Below are positions 38,393-45,616 of a DNA stretch of 64,000 nucleotides, piece after piece. The first letter of the stretch is position 1, and every line of letters begins with the position of its first letter. The stretch comes from Streptomyces sp. 1-11 (GTDB taxonomy: Bacteria; Actinomycetota; Actinomycetes; Streptomycetales; Streptomycetaceae). The notes below the pieces were generated by a model. It made no database searches. It saw nothing but the letters and a program-made list of their open reading frames with translations, and was not told the DNA's origin. The stretch is taken from contig NZ_BJTV01000021.1 of NCBI RefSeq assembly GCF_007176755.1, positions 1-64,000 of the forward strand, written 5' to 3'. Both the position numbers and the translations under genes were made by a program.

Positions 38393-38421
38393 GGGGCGCC
38401 CGCCGTCCTGGCGGGCGCCCC
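38393..38421 (-). terminator. Terminator of glnII
   Basis: A perfect 12-bp GC stem (38393-38404 with 38410-38421, 5-nt loop) is 19 bases beyond the glnII stop. Confidence 0.9.
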
Positions 38422-38439
38422 CCGGGCGAGCGGCGCGGA

Positions 38440-39471
38440 TCAGACCTGGCCGGCCTTCTCCAGCGCGGAGCAGCAGGTGTCCACCAGCAGACGGGTCACC
38501 ACGTACGGGTCGACGTTGGCGTTCGGGCGGCGGTCCTCGATGTAGCCCTTGCCGTCCTTCTCGACCTGCCACGGGATGCGCACCGAGGCGCCGCGGTCCG
38601 AGACGCCGTAGGAGTACTCGTTCCACGGGGCGGTCTCGTGCAGGCCGGTGAGGCGGTCGTCGATGCCGGCGCCGTAGTTCTTCACGTGGTCCAGCGGCTT
38701 GGAGCCCTCGCCGAGCGACTCGCAGGCGGTGATGATCGCGTCGTAGCCCTCGCGCATCGCCCTGGTGGAGAAGTTGGTGTGCGCGCCGGCGCCGTTCCAG
38801 TCGCCCTTGACCGGCTTGGGGTCAAGGGTCGCGGAGACGCCGAAGTCCTCGGCGGTGCGGTACAGCAGCCAGCGGGCCACCCACAGCTGGTCGGAGACCT
38901 CCAGCGGGGCGAGCGGGCCGACCTGGAACTCCCACTGGCCCGGCATGACCTCGGCGTTGATGCCGGAGATGCCCAGGCCCGCCTTCAGGCAGTTGTCCAG
39001 GTGGGCCTCGACGACGTCACGGCCGAAGATCTCGTCGGCGCCGACACCGCAGTAGTAGCCGCCCTGCGGGGCCGGGAAGCCGTTCTCGGGGAAGCCGAGC
39101 GGGCGGGTGCCGTCGAAGAAGGTGTACTCCTGCTCGATGCCGAAGATCGGTTCCTGTGCGGCGAACCGCCCGGCGACCTCGGCCAGCGCGGCACGGGTGT
39201 TGGACCTGTGCGGGGTGAGGTCGATGTTCAGGACCTCGCACAGCACGAGGATGTCGTCGCCGCCGCGGATCGGGTCGGGGCAGCAGAAGACCGGCTTGAG
39301 CACGAGGTCCGAGGCGTGGCCCTCGGCCTGGTTGGTGGAGGAGCCGTCGAAGCCCCAGACCGGCAGCGCCCCGAGGCCGGCGGGAGCACCCGTGATGATC
39401 TTCGTCTTGGAACGCAGCTTGGCCGTCGGCTCGGTGCCGTCGATCCAGATGTACTCAGCCTTGAAGGTCAC
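38440..39471 (-). CDS. glnII: Glutamine synthetase type II
   Basis: A eukaryote-like octameric/decameric glutamine synthetase, 343 residues. It makes glutamine from glutamate, ammonia and ATP. Landmark segments are YIWIDGTEPTAKLRSKTKII at the N-terminus, VWGFDGSSTNQAEGHASDL, PIFGIEQEYTFFD (metal-binding Glu residues), GVGADEIFGRDVVEAHL, VMPGQWEFQVGP and GDWNGAGAHTNFST. It lacks the Tyr loop of GSI, so it is not a GlnE target. ATG 39471. A full GlnR box lies 102-139 nt upstream. A strong terminator follows. Streptomycetes are unusual among bacteria in having both GSI and GSII. Confidence 0.97.
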   Translation of the reverse strand: MTFKAEYIWIDGTEPTAKLRSKTKIITGAPAGLGALPVWGFDGSSTNQAEGHASDLVLKPVFCCPDPIRGGDDILVLCEVLNIDLTPHRSNTRAALAEVAGRFAAQEPIFGIEQEYTFFDGTRPLGFPENGFPAPQGGYYCGVGADEIFGRDVVEAHLDNCLKAGLGISGINAEVMPGQWEFQVGPLAPLEVSDQLWVARWLLYRTAEDFGVSATLDPKPVKGDWNGAGAHTNFSTRAMREGYDAIITACESLGEGSKPLDHVKNYGAGIDDRLTGLHETAPWNEYSYGVSDRGASVRIPWQVEKDGKGYIEDRRPNANVDPYVVTRLLVDTCCSALEKAGQV

Positions 39472-39572
39472 GGGGCCACATCCTCCGGGGTGGTCGGTCG
39501 CACTCGCGGGTGCCGGCGGCGCTGCGGCACCGGTGCGCCGCCTCGATCTGCCCGGCAGCCTGTCAACAGGCG

Positions 39573-39610
39573 ATTTCCCGGCCGTTGCCCGTATGTGAAC
39601 CGCGTGTTAC
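39573..39610 (-). promoter_or_regulatory. GlnR box of glnII
   Basis: Four 5-bp half-sites on the minus strand at exact 11-bp steps: GTAAC (39610-39606), TTCAC (39599-39595), GCAAC (39588-39584) and GAAAT (39577-39573). The spacing matches the established a-n6-b-n6-a-n6-b GlnR box (gTnAC-n6-GaAAc). GlnR is the OmpR-type nitrogen regulator of actinobacteria and is known to activate glnII. Confidence 0.88.
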
Positions 39611-39714
39611 CTGGCCGTTCTGTGTCCGGACTCACGCGGTGGCGCGGCGCGCGGTTGCGTACGACGGCCGCCGGCGCAACGGGCGGCGGACCGCGCGGCA
39701 CCGGGGCCGGGCCG

Positions 39715-39776
39715 GGTACGCCGCCTGTTCCTCCTGCACCCGGCCGGCTGTCGCGCCGGGTACGAGGCGGCGTACC
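39715..39776. other. Long nested inverted repeat in the glnII upstream region
   Basis: A perfect 12-bp inverted repeat (39715-39726 with 39765-39776) encloses a 38-nt loop that can itself fold (CCGG...CCGG segment). It lies in the 371-base gap 39472-39842, which otherwise holds only the glnII promoter and, next to 39843, a weaker GC hairpin. It may terminate the leftward RlpA-like gene far downstream of its stop, or form a structured RNA. Confidence 0.4.
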
Positions 39777-39842
39777 TGTTCCCTGCCCGGCCGGTGCCGT
39801 CGCGGCCCGCGCCCCGCCGGCCGGCGTCTCACCGGCCGGGGC

Positions 39843-40586
39843 TCACCCCACCTTCTCGATCACCGCGCGGCGGATGAGGAACTTGCCCGGCTCCCGCACC
39901 TGTTCGAAGGCGGCGTTGTTCAGCAGCGCGCAACTCCCGGACACCGAGGTGACCTTGACGGTCGTGGACTTGTTGTTGTCCAGGTTGGTGACCTTCAGGG
40001 TCGTGCCGGCCGGGAACTGGTTGCTGGAAGCGGCCGGGGCGCCGCCCTCGCCGGAGAGCGTCACGGTCGAGCCCGCGCAGACCTGCCGGCCGGCGGCCGC
40101 GCCGCCGGCGGCCCCGTTCCCGCCGGCCGCCGGGGGCGAGGGCTGCGCGGACTGCTGCGCCCCGCCGGCCTGGGCGCCGGCGCCCTGCTGGGCGTTGCCC
40201 TGCGAAGCGTTGCCCTGCGAAGCGTTGCCCTGCTGGCCGCCCTGCGCCGCCTGGGAGCCCTGAGCCGACTCCCCAACGGTGCATCCGGCGGCCTTCTGCT
40301 GGACCTCGATCTGTCTGACGACCGCCTCGCGGTTGGCGATCCGGGCCGTCGACTGCGCGTCCGGGTTGGCCTTCTGGTCCGCGATGAACCGGTCGTTGTT
40401 GCCGTGGGCCGTGGCCAGCCCCTGGCACACCGTGGAGTCCCCGGCGGACAGCGTCCGGGCGTTCTGCGGACTCTGTGCGGCGTTCGAGGTGGACGCCAGC
40501 GCGAAGGCCCCGCCGCCCGCCACCGCCGCGGCGCCGGCGAGCAGCGCGAGCTTCTTCTTCGTGCTGAGAGTTCTCCTGCGCGACAT
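39843..40586 (-). CDS. Secreted protein with RlpA-like (double-psi barrel) C-terminus
   Basis: A 247-residue exported protein. A signal peptide (LALLAGAAAVAGGGAFALAS, residues about 13-32) is followed by a helical charged part and a Gln/Gly/Ala/Asn linker (SQGNASQGNASQGNAQQG, about residues 122-140). The C-terminal 80-residue domain has VCAGSTVTLSGEGG, FPAGTTLKVTNLDNNKSTTV, KVTSVSGSCALLNNAAFEQV and IRRAVIEKVG. The Cys pair and GTTLKVTN pattern match RlpA/expansin-like double-psi beta barrels, which act on or bind cell-wall glycans. It lacks visible catalytic Asp motifs. ATG 40586 has AGGAGG 5 nt upstream. Confidence 0.82.
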   Translation of the reverse strand: MSRRRTLSTKKKLALLAGAAAVAGGGAFALASTSNAAQSPQNARTLSAGDSTVCQGLATAHGNNDRFIADQKANPDAQSTARIANREAVVRQIEVQQKAAGCTVGESAQGSQAAQGGQQGNASQGNASQGNAQQGAGAQAGGAQQSAQPSPPAAGGNGAAGGAAAGRQVCAGSTVTLSGEGGAPAASSNQFPAGTTLKVTNLDNNKSTTVKVTSVSGSCALLNNAAFEQVREPGKFLIRRAVIEKVG

Positions 40587-40706
40587 GCGCGCCTCCTGAA
40601 GAGGTAGGGGAGCGTACGCCGCTATGTACGAGATCCCGAACAGGGTTGCTCAGCGGTCACCGGTGTTCGTCCGGGTAACCTGCGTCACAGCACGGTCGGG
40701 CGCCGC

Positions 40707-41075
40707 TCAGCCCTTGCCCCGGGACACCGCCTCGCGCACGGCCTCCTCGGTGCGGGCCACCAGGGCGGTGCCGTCGTCCGCCGTGATGATCGGGCGCTGG
40801 ATCAGCTTCGGGTGCTCGGCGAGGGCGGTGATCCACCGGTCCCGCGTGCTCCCGTCCCGCGCCCAGTCCTTGAGGCCCAGCTCCTTCGCGGCGGCCTCCT
40901 GGGTGCGGGTGATGTCCCACGGCTCGAGCCCGAGCCGGCCGAGCACGGCCCTGATCTCGTCCTCGCTCGGCACGTCCTCCAGGTAGCGGCGGACGGTGTA
41001 GTCGGCCCCCTCGGCGTCGAGCAGGCCGAGGGCGCCGCGGCACTTCGAACAGGCCGGGTTGATCCAGATCTCCAT
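40707..41075 (-). CDS. ArsC/Spx-family thioredoxin-fold protein
   Basis: A 122-residue protein of the arsenate reductase (glutaredoxin-like)/Spx family. The N-terminus MEIWINPACSKCRGALGLLD has the CxxC-type active site (CSKC). Further family features are YTVRRYLEDVPSEDEI, LAEHPKLIQRPIITADDGTA and a C-terminal helix with EEAVREAV. Single-gene members often reduce an unknown disulfide rather than arsenate, and there are no ars genes beside it. ATG 41075 has no SD; a TACGGT hexamer 7 nt upstream suggests a leaderless mRNA. It is divergent from the small gene at 41334. Confidence 0.88.
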   Translation of the reverse strand: MEIWINPACSKCRGALGLLDAEGADYTVRRYLEDVPSEDEIRAVLGRLGLEPWDITRTQEAAAKELGLKDWARDGSTRDRWITALAEHPKLIQRPIITADDGTALVARTEEAVREAVSRGKG

Positions 41076-41333
41076 GCGGCACACCGTACGCGCAACCCGC
41101 CCCGCGCCCGCGTCACGGCCGGGCCCGGGCGACCGGTCTGTTCGATTTTCCCGAGCCCCGTCCGCCTCATCCGGAACTGCCGTGACTGACCGCCAACTAC
41201 ACCTTCCACCTGGGAGTTTGACGGATACTCGGGCCGCCCGAATGTCAGTGCCCGGCGGTAGACTGGAAGCAGTGTTCGAGGGAATCGCCGGAGGCCTTCC
41301 GGCGGACGCCCCGACCGCGACAGGAGGATGCCC

Positions 41334-41648
41334 GTGCCCGCTGCCGCCCTGAAGTCCAAGCCGCTGCCGACCCAGTCCACCGCCAAGCGCGCCGTCCGGC
41401 TCGACTCGCCCTACGTGCCGATGGAGAAGCGTCCGCTGCCGGCCGGGCGGCCGCGCGAGTGGTACGTCACCCACAACCGGCGCCTGAAGGCCATGCGCCT
41501 CGCCATAGCCCTGCTCGACACCGGCGTCTACCTGCCCGGCCAGGCCCACGACGAGACGATCCGCAGCACCGCCGAGCGGATCGGCGTGCACCCGCCGTCG
41601 GCCACCACGTGCCACATGGTGCGGGCGCTGATGCGTTACACCCGGTGA
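41334..41648 (+). CDS. Small conserved basic protein with HTH-like C-terminus
   Basis: A 104-residue basic protein conserved in Streptomyces as hypothetical. The N-terminus is Pro/Lys-rich (ALKSKPLPTQSTAKRAVRLD), the middle is EWYVTHNRRLKAMRLAIALL, and the C-terminus has helix-turn-helix-like ETIRSTAERIGVHPPSATTC and HMVRALM. GTG 41334 has GGAGG 6 nt upstream. The ATG at 41328 directly follows the GGAGG with no gap, so the GTG is more likely the start. A strong bidirectional terminator follows. The function is unknown; nucleic-acid binding is plausible. Confidence 0.78.
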   Translation: MPAAALKSKPLPTQSTAKRAVRLDSPYVPMEKRPLPAGRPREWYVTHNRRLKAMRLAIALLDTGVYLPGQAHDETIRSTAERIGVHPPSATTCHMVRALMRYTR

Positions 41649-41657
41649 GAACCGGCG

Positions 41658-41689
41658 CCGGGTGCCCCGGGCCCGCCCGGGGCACCCGG
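41658..41689. terminator. Bidirectional terminator hairpin
   Basis: A perfect 15-bp stem (41658-41672 with 41675-41689) lies between the convergent small basic protein gene and the HTH_42 gene, 10 and 5 bases from their stops. Confidence 0.92.
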
Positions 41690-41693
41690 ACCG

Positions 41694-42875
41694 TCAGGCC
41701 GACAGCTCCCGCTCCAGCGGGGTGCGGAACCTCGGGGTGACCCGCGTCGCCCCCAGCCATCCCCGCAGCCGCTCCGCCTCGGCCGCCACCGCCGGCTCCG
41801 CCTCCCGGCGCACGCCCGCGTCCGGGATCCGCCAGACGACCGAGCCGTCCGCGCGCTGGGCCCAGCCGCCCACCACCCGGCCGTTCCACCACACCGTCGG
41901 ACCCACGTTGCCGCTGCGGTCGAACAGCTCCGGGCGCAGCCCCTCGGGCAGGTACCAGTCGCGCCGCTGCCAGGCCATGGCCGTCGGGTCCAGCGCCGGC
42001 AGCAGGGCCGCCCAGAGCCGGCCGGGAGCCGCCACCGGGTCCGCGTCACCGGCCGCCACGAACCCCGTGCCCTCCTCCAGGATGACCTCGTGCGCGCCGG
42101 TCGCGGCCAGGGCGCGGCGCACCTCCGTCACCCGCCAGCCCGTCCACCACTTCAGGTCCGCCTCCGTCGCAGGCCCGCAGGCCCGCAGCCAGCGCTCCAG
42201 CAGGGCGGCCTGGGCCCGCGCCGGATCCAGCTCCGGGTGCGGCGGCGCCGGCGCCCAGCGGAACTGGCCGGACGTCCAGGAGCCGAGCGGGCGGCCTCTG
42301 ACCACCTTGCCCTCCACCCCGAGCACGCGCAGCAGGCGCGAGGACACCGTGTGGACGCCCTCGTAGCTCTTGCCCGCCGCGTACACGAACCGCTCGCGCA
42401 GCCGGGGCTCGTCCGCCGTCAGCTCCGCCGCCGTCGCCTGGCCGCGCCGGGCCAGCGCCGCCAGCGTGGACGCCTCGACCGCCGCCAGCCAGGCCGCGTC
42501 CGGCGCGCCCGCCCCGGCCATGTCCTTGACCAGCGAGGCGCGTTCCCGCGCGGCCACGGTGAGACCCGTGGAGGCGTGCACGACGGCGGTCAGCTCCGTG
42601 GGGAACACGAACACGGTGTGCCGCATGCCGTGCATACGGACGAGCGTGCGGTCGTCGTACAGCGCGCGTTCCGTCTCCGGCACCGCCTTCGCCGCGTCGG
42701 CGAGCCGCGCCGCCACCGCCAGGTACACCGTCGCCGGGTCCGAGCCGTGCAGGGCCACCAGGGCGTCGGCCACCTCCTCGGGCGCCGCCGCCCGCGCCGT
42801 GCCCGCGAGACGGTGACGCAGCGCCAGCCGCGCCCGCCGCTCCTGCGTACCGATGCGCCGCCGTACGCCACCCAT
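41694..42875 (-). CDS. Winged-helix DNA-binding (HTH_42, YcaQ-like) protein
   Basis: A 393-residue protein of PF06224, the fold of the DNA-interstrand-crosslink/alkyl glycosylases AlkX/YcaQ and AZL. Typical segments are LVALHGSDPATVYLAVAARL, LVRMHGMRHTVFVFP, KWWTGWRVTEVRRALA, LLPALDPTAMAWQRRDWYLP and GNVGPTVWWNGRVVGGWAQR. Characterised homologues remove crosslinked or bulky bases in antibiotic producers, and the QxQ/QxD catalytic motif should be inspected (DPTAMAWQRR region). ATG 42875 has GGGGAGG 5 nt upstream. It lies downstream of the hydrolase-APH fusion, 74 nt apart, perhaps co-transcribed with it. Confidence 0.88.
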   Translation of the reverse strand: MGGVRRRIGTQERRARLALRHRLAGTARAAAPEEVADALVALHGSDPATVYLAVAARLADAAKAVPETERALYDDRTLVRMHGMRHTVFVFPTELTAVVHASTGLTVAARERASLVKDMAGAGAPDAAWLAAVEASTLAALARRGQATAAELTADEPRLRERFVYAAGKSYEGVHTVSSRLLRVLGVEGKVVRGRPLGSWTSGQFRWAPAPPHPELDPARAQAALLERWLRACGPATEADLKWWTGWRVTEVRRALAATGAHEVILEEGTGFVAAGDADPVAAPGRLWAALLPALDPTAMAWQRRDWYLPEGLRPELFDRSGNVGPTVWWNGRVVGGWAQRADGSVVWRIPDAGVRREAEPAVAAEAERLRGWLGATRVTPRFRTPLERELSA

Positions 42876-42949
42876 GCCGACCTCCCCGTCGCTCACCGTG
42901 CCCCAAGCATCGCCGACACCACCGACAGCCGGGGGCCGGCGCCCCGGAT

Positions 42950-44617
42950 TCAGCCGTACCGCTCCATCAGCCCGCCCACGTACGCCGTCAGCCGCTCGCC
43001 CAGCACCCCGGGCGTCAGGTCCGTGCGCCCCAGCTCGCGCCAGGGTCCGGCCAGCTTCGCCGCGTCGGGGGAGCCGGCCAGCGCGTCGAGCAGCCGCCAG
43101 TACAGGTGGTCCGGACCGTCCGCCAGGCCGTGGCCGCCGTGCCGCTCGTACCGGTCCCGAAAGGCCAGCCCGTGCCGGGGGCCGTGCAGCAGGGCCAGTG
43201 CCGTGGAGCAGTGGGCGACGTCCAGGTCGGCCGGGCCCCAGGAGGTCTCCACCCAGTCCACCACTCCGCCCACCCGGAGCCCGTCCCCCGTCCCGGTGAA
43301 CAGCACATTGCCGGGGTGGTAGTCCCGGTGCAGGAACCGCCCGCTGTACGCCGGCGGCTCGCGCCGGATCACGTCGACCGCCCGCTCCCACAGCGCGCCG
43401 CCCGGCGTGCGGACCCGCTCCGGCGAGGTCCACGCCTGGTAGGGGCGCGGGCGCTCGGCCGGCTCGACCGCGTGGATGCGGACCAGTTGGGCGGCGAGCA
43501 GGTCCAGCCGCCGGTCCAGCGGCTCCCCGTCCTCGTCGTCCACCCGCACCGTGCCGGGCACCCGGGTCATCAACAGGCTGGGGTGGTCGCAGTGCTCGGC
43601 GGCGGCGTCGACGGCGACCAGGGCCGGAGCCGGGACGCCCTCCTGCCCGGCGAGCAGACCGAGCACCGCCGCCTCCCGGGTGAGCAGCCCCGGTGCGTGC
43701 CGCCGGAAGAACGGTCTCACGAACGTGCGGAGCACCAGCTCATCCCCGTCGTCGAGGGTGAGCTCCCGCATCTGCGCCGACCAGCCACCGGACAGTCGGC
43801 GGGAGCCCACGACCTTGCGGTCCCGGGGCAACTGTCCGGCCACCCAGCCGCGGGTCGCCGCCCAGCCTTGTTCCTCGAGCCCCTCCAGCAGCGCGGACAC
43901 CAGCGCGCGCCGGTCCTCGGGGTGGTCCCGGAACCACAGGCCCAGCCGGTGCCCGGCGTCCGGGAGGTCGAGCCGGGTGTACTGGGCGCGTGCCGACAGC
44001 GCGTCCTGTACGGCCTCCGTGACCTCCGGCGGGATCACCGCGTCCGTGCCCGGCACCGCCAGCACCGCCCGTCCCCCGAAGGCGCTCAGCGCCGCCGGCG
44101 CCGGGGAGTTCCGCCAGCTCCCGGGTGTGCGGATGATCGTGCTGAACCGCCCGCCGCCGTCGCCGAAGGGCTCCTCCCAGGCCTCCTGCGCGTACACGGC
44201 GGGCGCGCACAGGCCCACCGCCGCCACCCGGCGCCCGTAGTGCCGGACCAGATCCGCGACCGTGTGCCCGCTCATGCTGAACCCGACCAGCACCAGCGGA
44301 TCGTCCGCCGGTGCGTGCGCGTCGATCACCGCGGCAGCCTGCGCGAACCGCCGCCGCAGGCTCGAATCAGCGAGCGCGCCGCTGCTCTCGCCGTGACCGG
44401 AGTAGTCGAAGGCCAGGGCGTGCGCGCCGTGGGCGGCGAACTCGGCGAGCAGCGGCAGCAGCCGCTCCTTGCCGCCTTTGCCCGCGCCGTGCAGGAGCAC
44501 GGCCGTCGCCCGCCCGGGCGGACCGGCGCTCACCCCGCGAACGCGCTCGCCTTCGGACACGCACACGAAGTCGTCGAACTCATCTGTGGGTGAAGGGAGT
44601 CGGCTCATGCGGGACAT
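42950..44617 (-). CDS. Fusion of alpha/beta hydrolase and aminoglycoside phosphotransferase-like kinase
   Basis: One uninterrupted 555-residue frame with two complete domains. Residues about 15-260 are an alpha/beta hydrolase: oxyanion region LLHGAGKGGKERLLP, FDYSGHGES, nucleophile Ser114 in LVGFSMSGH, acid in VPGTDAVIPPEV and His in DAGHRLGLWF. Residues about 270-555 are an APH/choline-kinase-like domain: LSGGWSAQMRELTLDDGDEL, Brenner-type loop FLHRDYHPGNVLF (near 429) and metal-binding VVDWVETSWGPADLDVAHC. Both active sites look intact. No frameshift is evident and codon use is uniform. ATG 44617 (or 44608) lacks an SD. The substrates are unknown. A role in esterifying, de-esterifying or phosphorylating a small molecule is only inferred. 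Confidence 0.85.
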   Translation of the reverse strand: MSRMSRLPSPTDEFDDFVCVSEGERVRGVSAGPPGRATAVLLHGAGKGGKERLLPLLAEFAAHGAHALAFDYSGHGESSGALADSSLRRRFAQAAAVIDAHAPADDPLVLVGFSMSGHTVADLVRHYGRRVAAVGLCAPAVYAQEAWEEPFGDGGGRFSTIIRTPGSWRNSPAPAALSAFGGRAVLAVPGTDAVIPPEVTEAVQDALSARAQYTRLDLPDAGHRLGLWFRDHPEDRRALVSALLEGLEEQGWAATRGWVAGQLPRDRKVVGSRRLSGGWSAQMRELTLDDGDELVLRTFVRPFFRRHAPGLLTREAAVLGLLAGQEGVPAPALVAVDAAAEHCDHPSLLMTRVPGTVRVDDEDGEPLDRRLDLLAAQLVRIHAVEPAERPRPYQAWTSPERVRTPGGALWERAVDVIRREPPAYSGRFLHRDYHPGNVLFTGTGDGLRVGGVVDWVETSWGPADLDVAHCSTALALLHGPRHGLAFRDRYERHGGHGLADGPDHLYWRLLDALAGSPDAAKLAGPWRELGRTDLTPGVLGERLTAYVGGLMERYG

Positions 44618-44739
44618 TCACTCACGGCCCCCGGGCCGCGCGGAAAACCAGGTGCGCATCCGGAATCGGACTCCCTACCCTGAACAAACGCCGCGAAGCC
44701 GACAACACGTCCCCGCTCACCTCATGGAGGAGGTCCGTC

Positions 44740-45012
44740 ATGCGTGGCATCGTCAGCACCGGGACCGTCGTCCTGGTGATCCTCGGATTCGGCAACCACA
44801 CCTGGTGGCTCGCCGCCGGCGCGCTGGTGTACCTGTACGCGAGGTACGGCCGGGGCGCACCCGCCACGCCCCCGCCGGGCGGTACGGGCGCCGTGCCCGA
44901 CTCCTACCGGGCGTACCGCGAGCGCCGTGACCGCCAGGCCAGGTGGGAGCGCCGCTACCGCCGCGAGCGCCCCTTCGAGACCCGGCGCCAGGCGCGCGAG
45001 AAGAGCAGGTGA
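44740..45012 (+). CDS. Small membrane protein with Arg-rich tail
   Basis: A 90-residue protein with a hydrophobic N-terminal half (VVLVILGFGNHTWWLAAGAL and VYLYARYGRG, about residues 9-38; one or two short helices). A Pro/Gly linker follows, then a strongly basic C-terminus (YRAYRERRDRQARWERRYRR and beyond) likely to bind RNA, DNA or phospholipid head groups. ATG 44740 has GGAGGAGG upstream. It is divergent from the hydrolase-APH fusion. I do not recognise a family. Confidence 0.75.
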   Translation: MRGIVSTGTVVLVILGFGNHTWWLAAGALVYLYARYGRGAPATPPPGGTGAVPDSYRAYRERRDRQARWERRYRRERPFETRRQAREKSR

Positions 45013-45029
45013 GCCGGGCGCCCCGGTCG

Positions 45030-45614
45030 TCACAGACCGGGCGCGCCCCACACCGGGAACCACCGGCCGAGATCCGGCTCGATCCGCAGGTCGCTCGCGA
45101 GCGCCGCCTTCACCTGGAGCTCCAGGGCGCTGTCCCGGCGCTCGGAGCCGCCGGGCAGCGGGGCGAAGGGGAAGAACGAACCGCGCTTGTACAGATAGAC
45201 GAGGGCCAGCCTGCGGCCGGCCGGGTCGGTGAAGGCGGCCAGGGAGCACAGGAGCTGGGGGCCGAAGCCGTTGGCCTCGAGGGAGGTGTTCACCGCGTGC
45301 AGGTCGTTCACGAGCTGGATCAGCTCGTCGGGGGGCCGGCGGGAGACCAGCCAGGAGTAGCCGTAGTCGTCCCGGCTGAGCTCCACCGGGCTCCCCGCCC
45401 GGTCGGCGTCCGCGTCGAGCAGCTCCTGGATCTCGCGGTACGTCTGCTCGAAGGCCGGGCCCTCGACCGTCGCGAAGCACACCGCGCCGACGCCGGCCGG
45501 GGTGAACCCGGCCGCCGCCTGCAGGGTGATCGCCGCCGAGGGCAGCGCGAAGAGCTGGTCCAGATCGGGTGCGACCGGTTTCGTACGGCCGAGCAGGATG
45601 TCCAGCAGCCCCAT
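45030..45614 (-). CDS. pspAB: PspA-associated protein PspAB
   Basis: A 194-residue soluble protein that starts MGLLDILLGRTKPVAPDLDQ, the conserved opening of the actinobacterial PspAB family. Further features are LFALPSAAITLQAA, FATVEGPAFEQTYREIQELL, YGYSWLVSRR and a C-terminal LGRWFPVWGAPGL. In other actinobacteria PspAB genes sit beside htpX or pspA and are linked to the phage-shock/envelope stress response. Here it starts 2 nt after the htpX stop, so the two are co-transcribed. The exact molecular role is not known. Confidence 0.75.
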   Translation of the reverse strand: MGLLDILLGRTKPVAPDLDQLFALPSAAITLQAAAGFTPAGVGAVCFATVEGPAFEQTYREIQELLDADADRAGSPVELSRDDYGYSWLVSRRPPDELIQLVNDLHAVNTSLEANGFGPQLLCSLAAFTDPAGRRLALVYLYKRGSFFPFAPLPGGSERRDSALELQVKAALASDLRIEPDLGRWFPVWGAPGL

Positions 45615-45616
45615 CC

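Noticed and set aside
41328..41333. ATG 41328 as the start of the small basic protein
   Set aside because: GGAGG abuts this ATG with no spacing. The GTG six bases later has ideal spacing.
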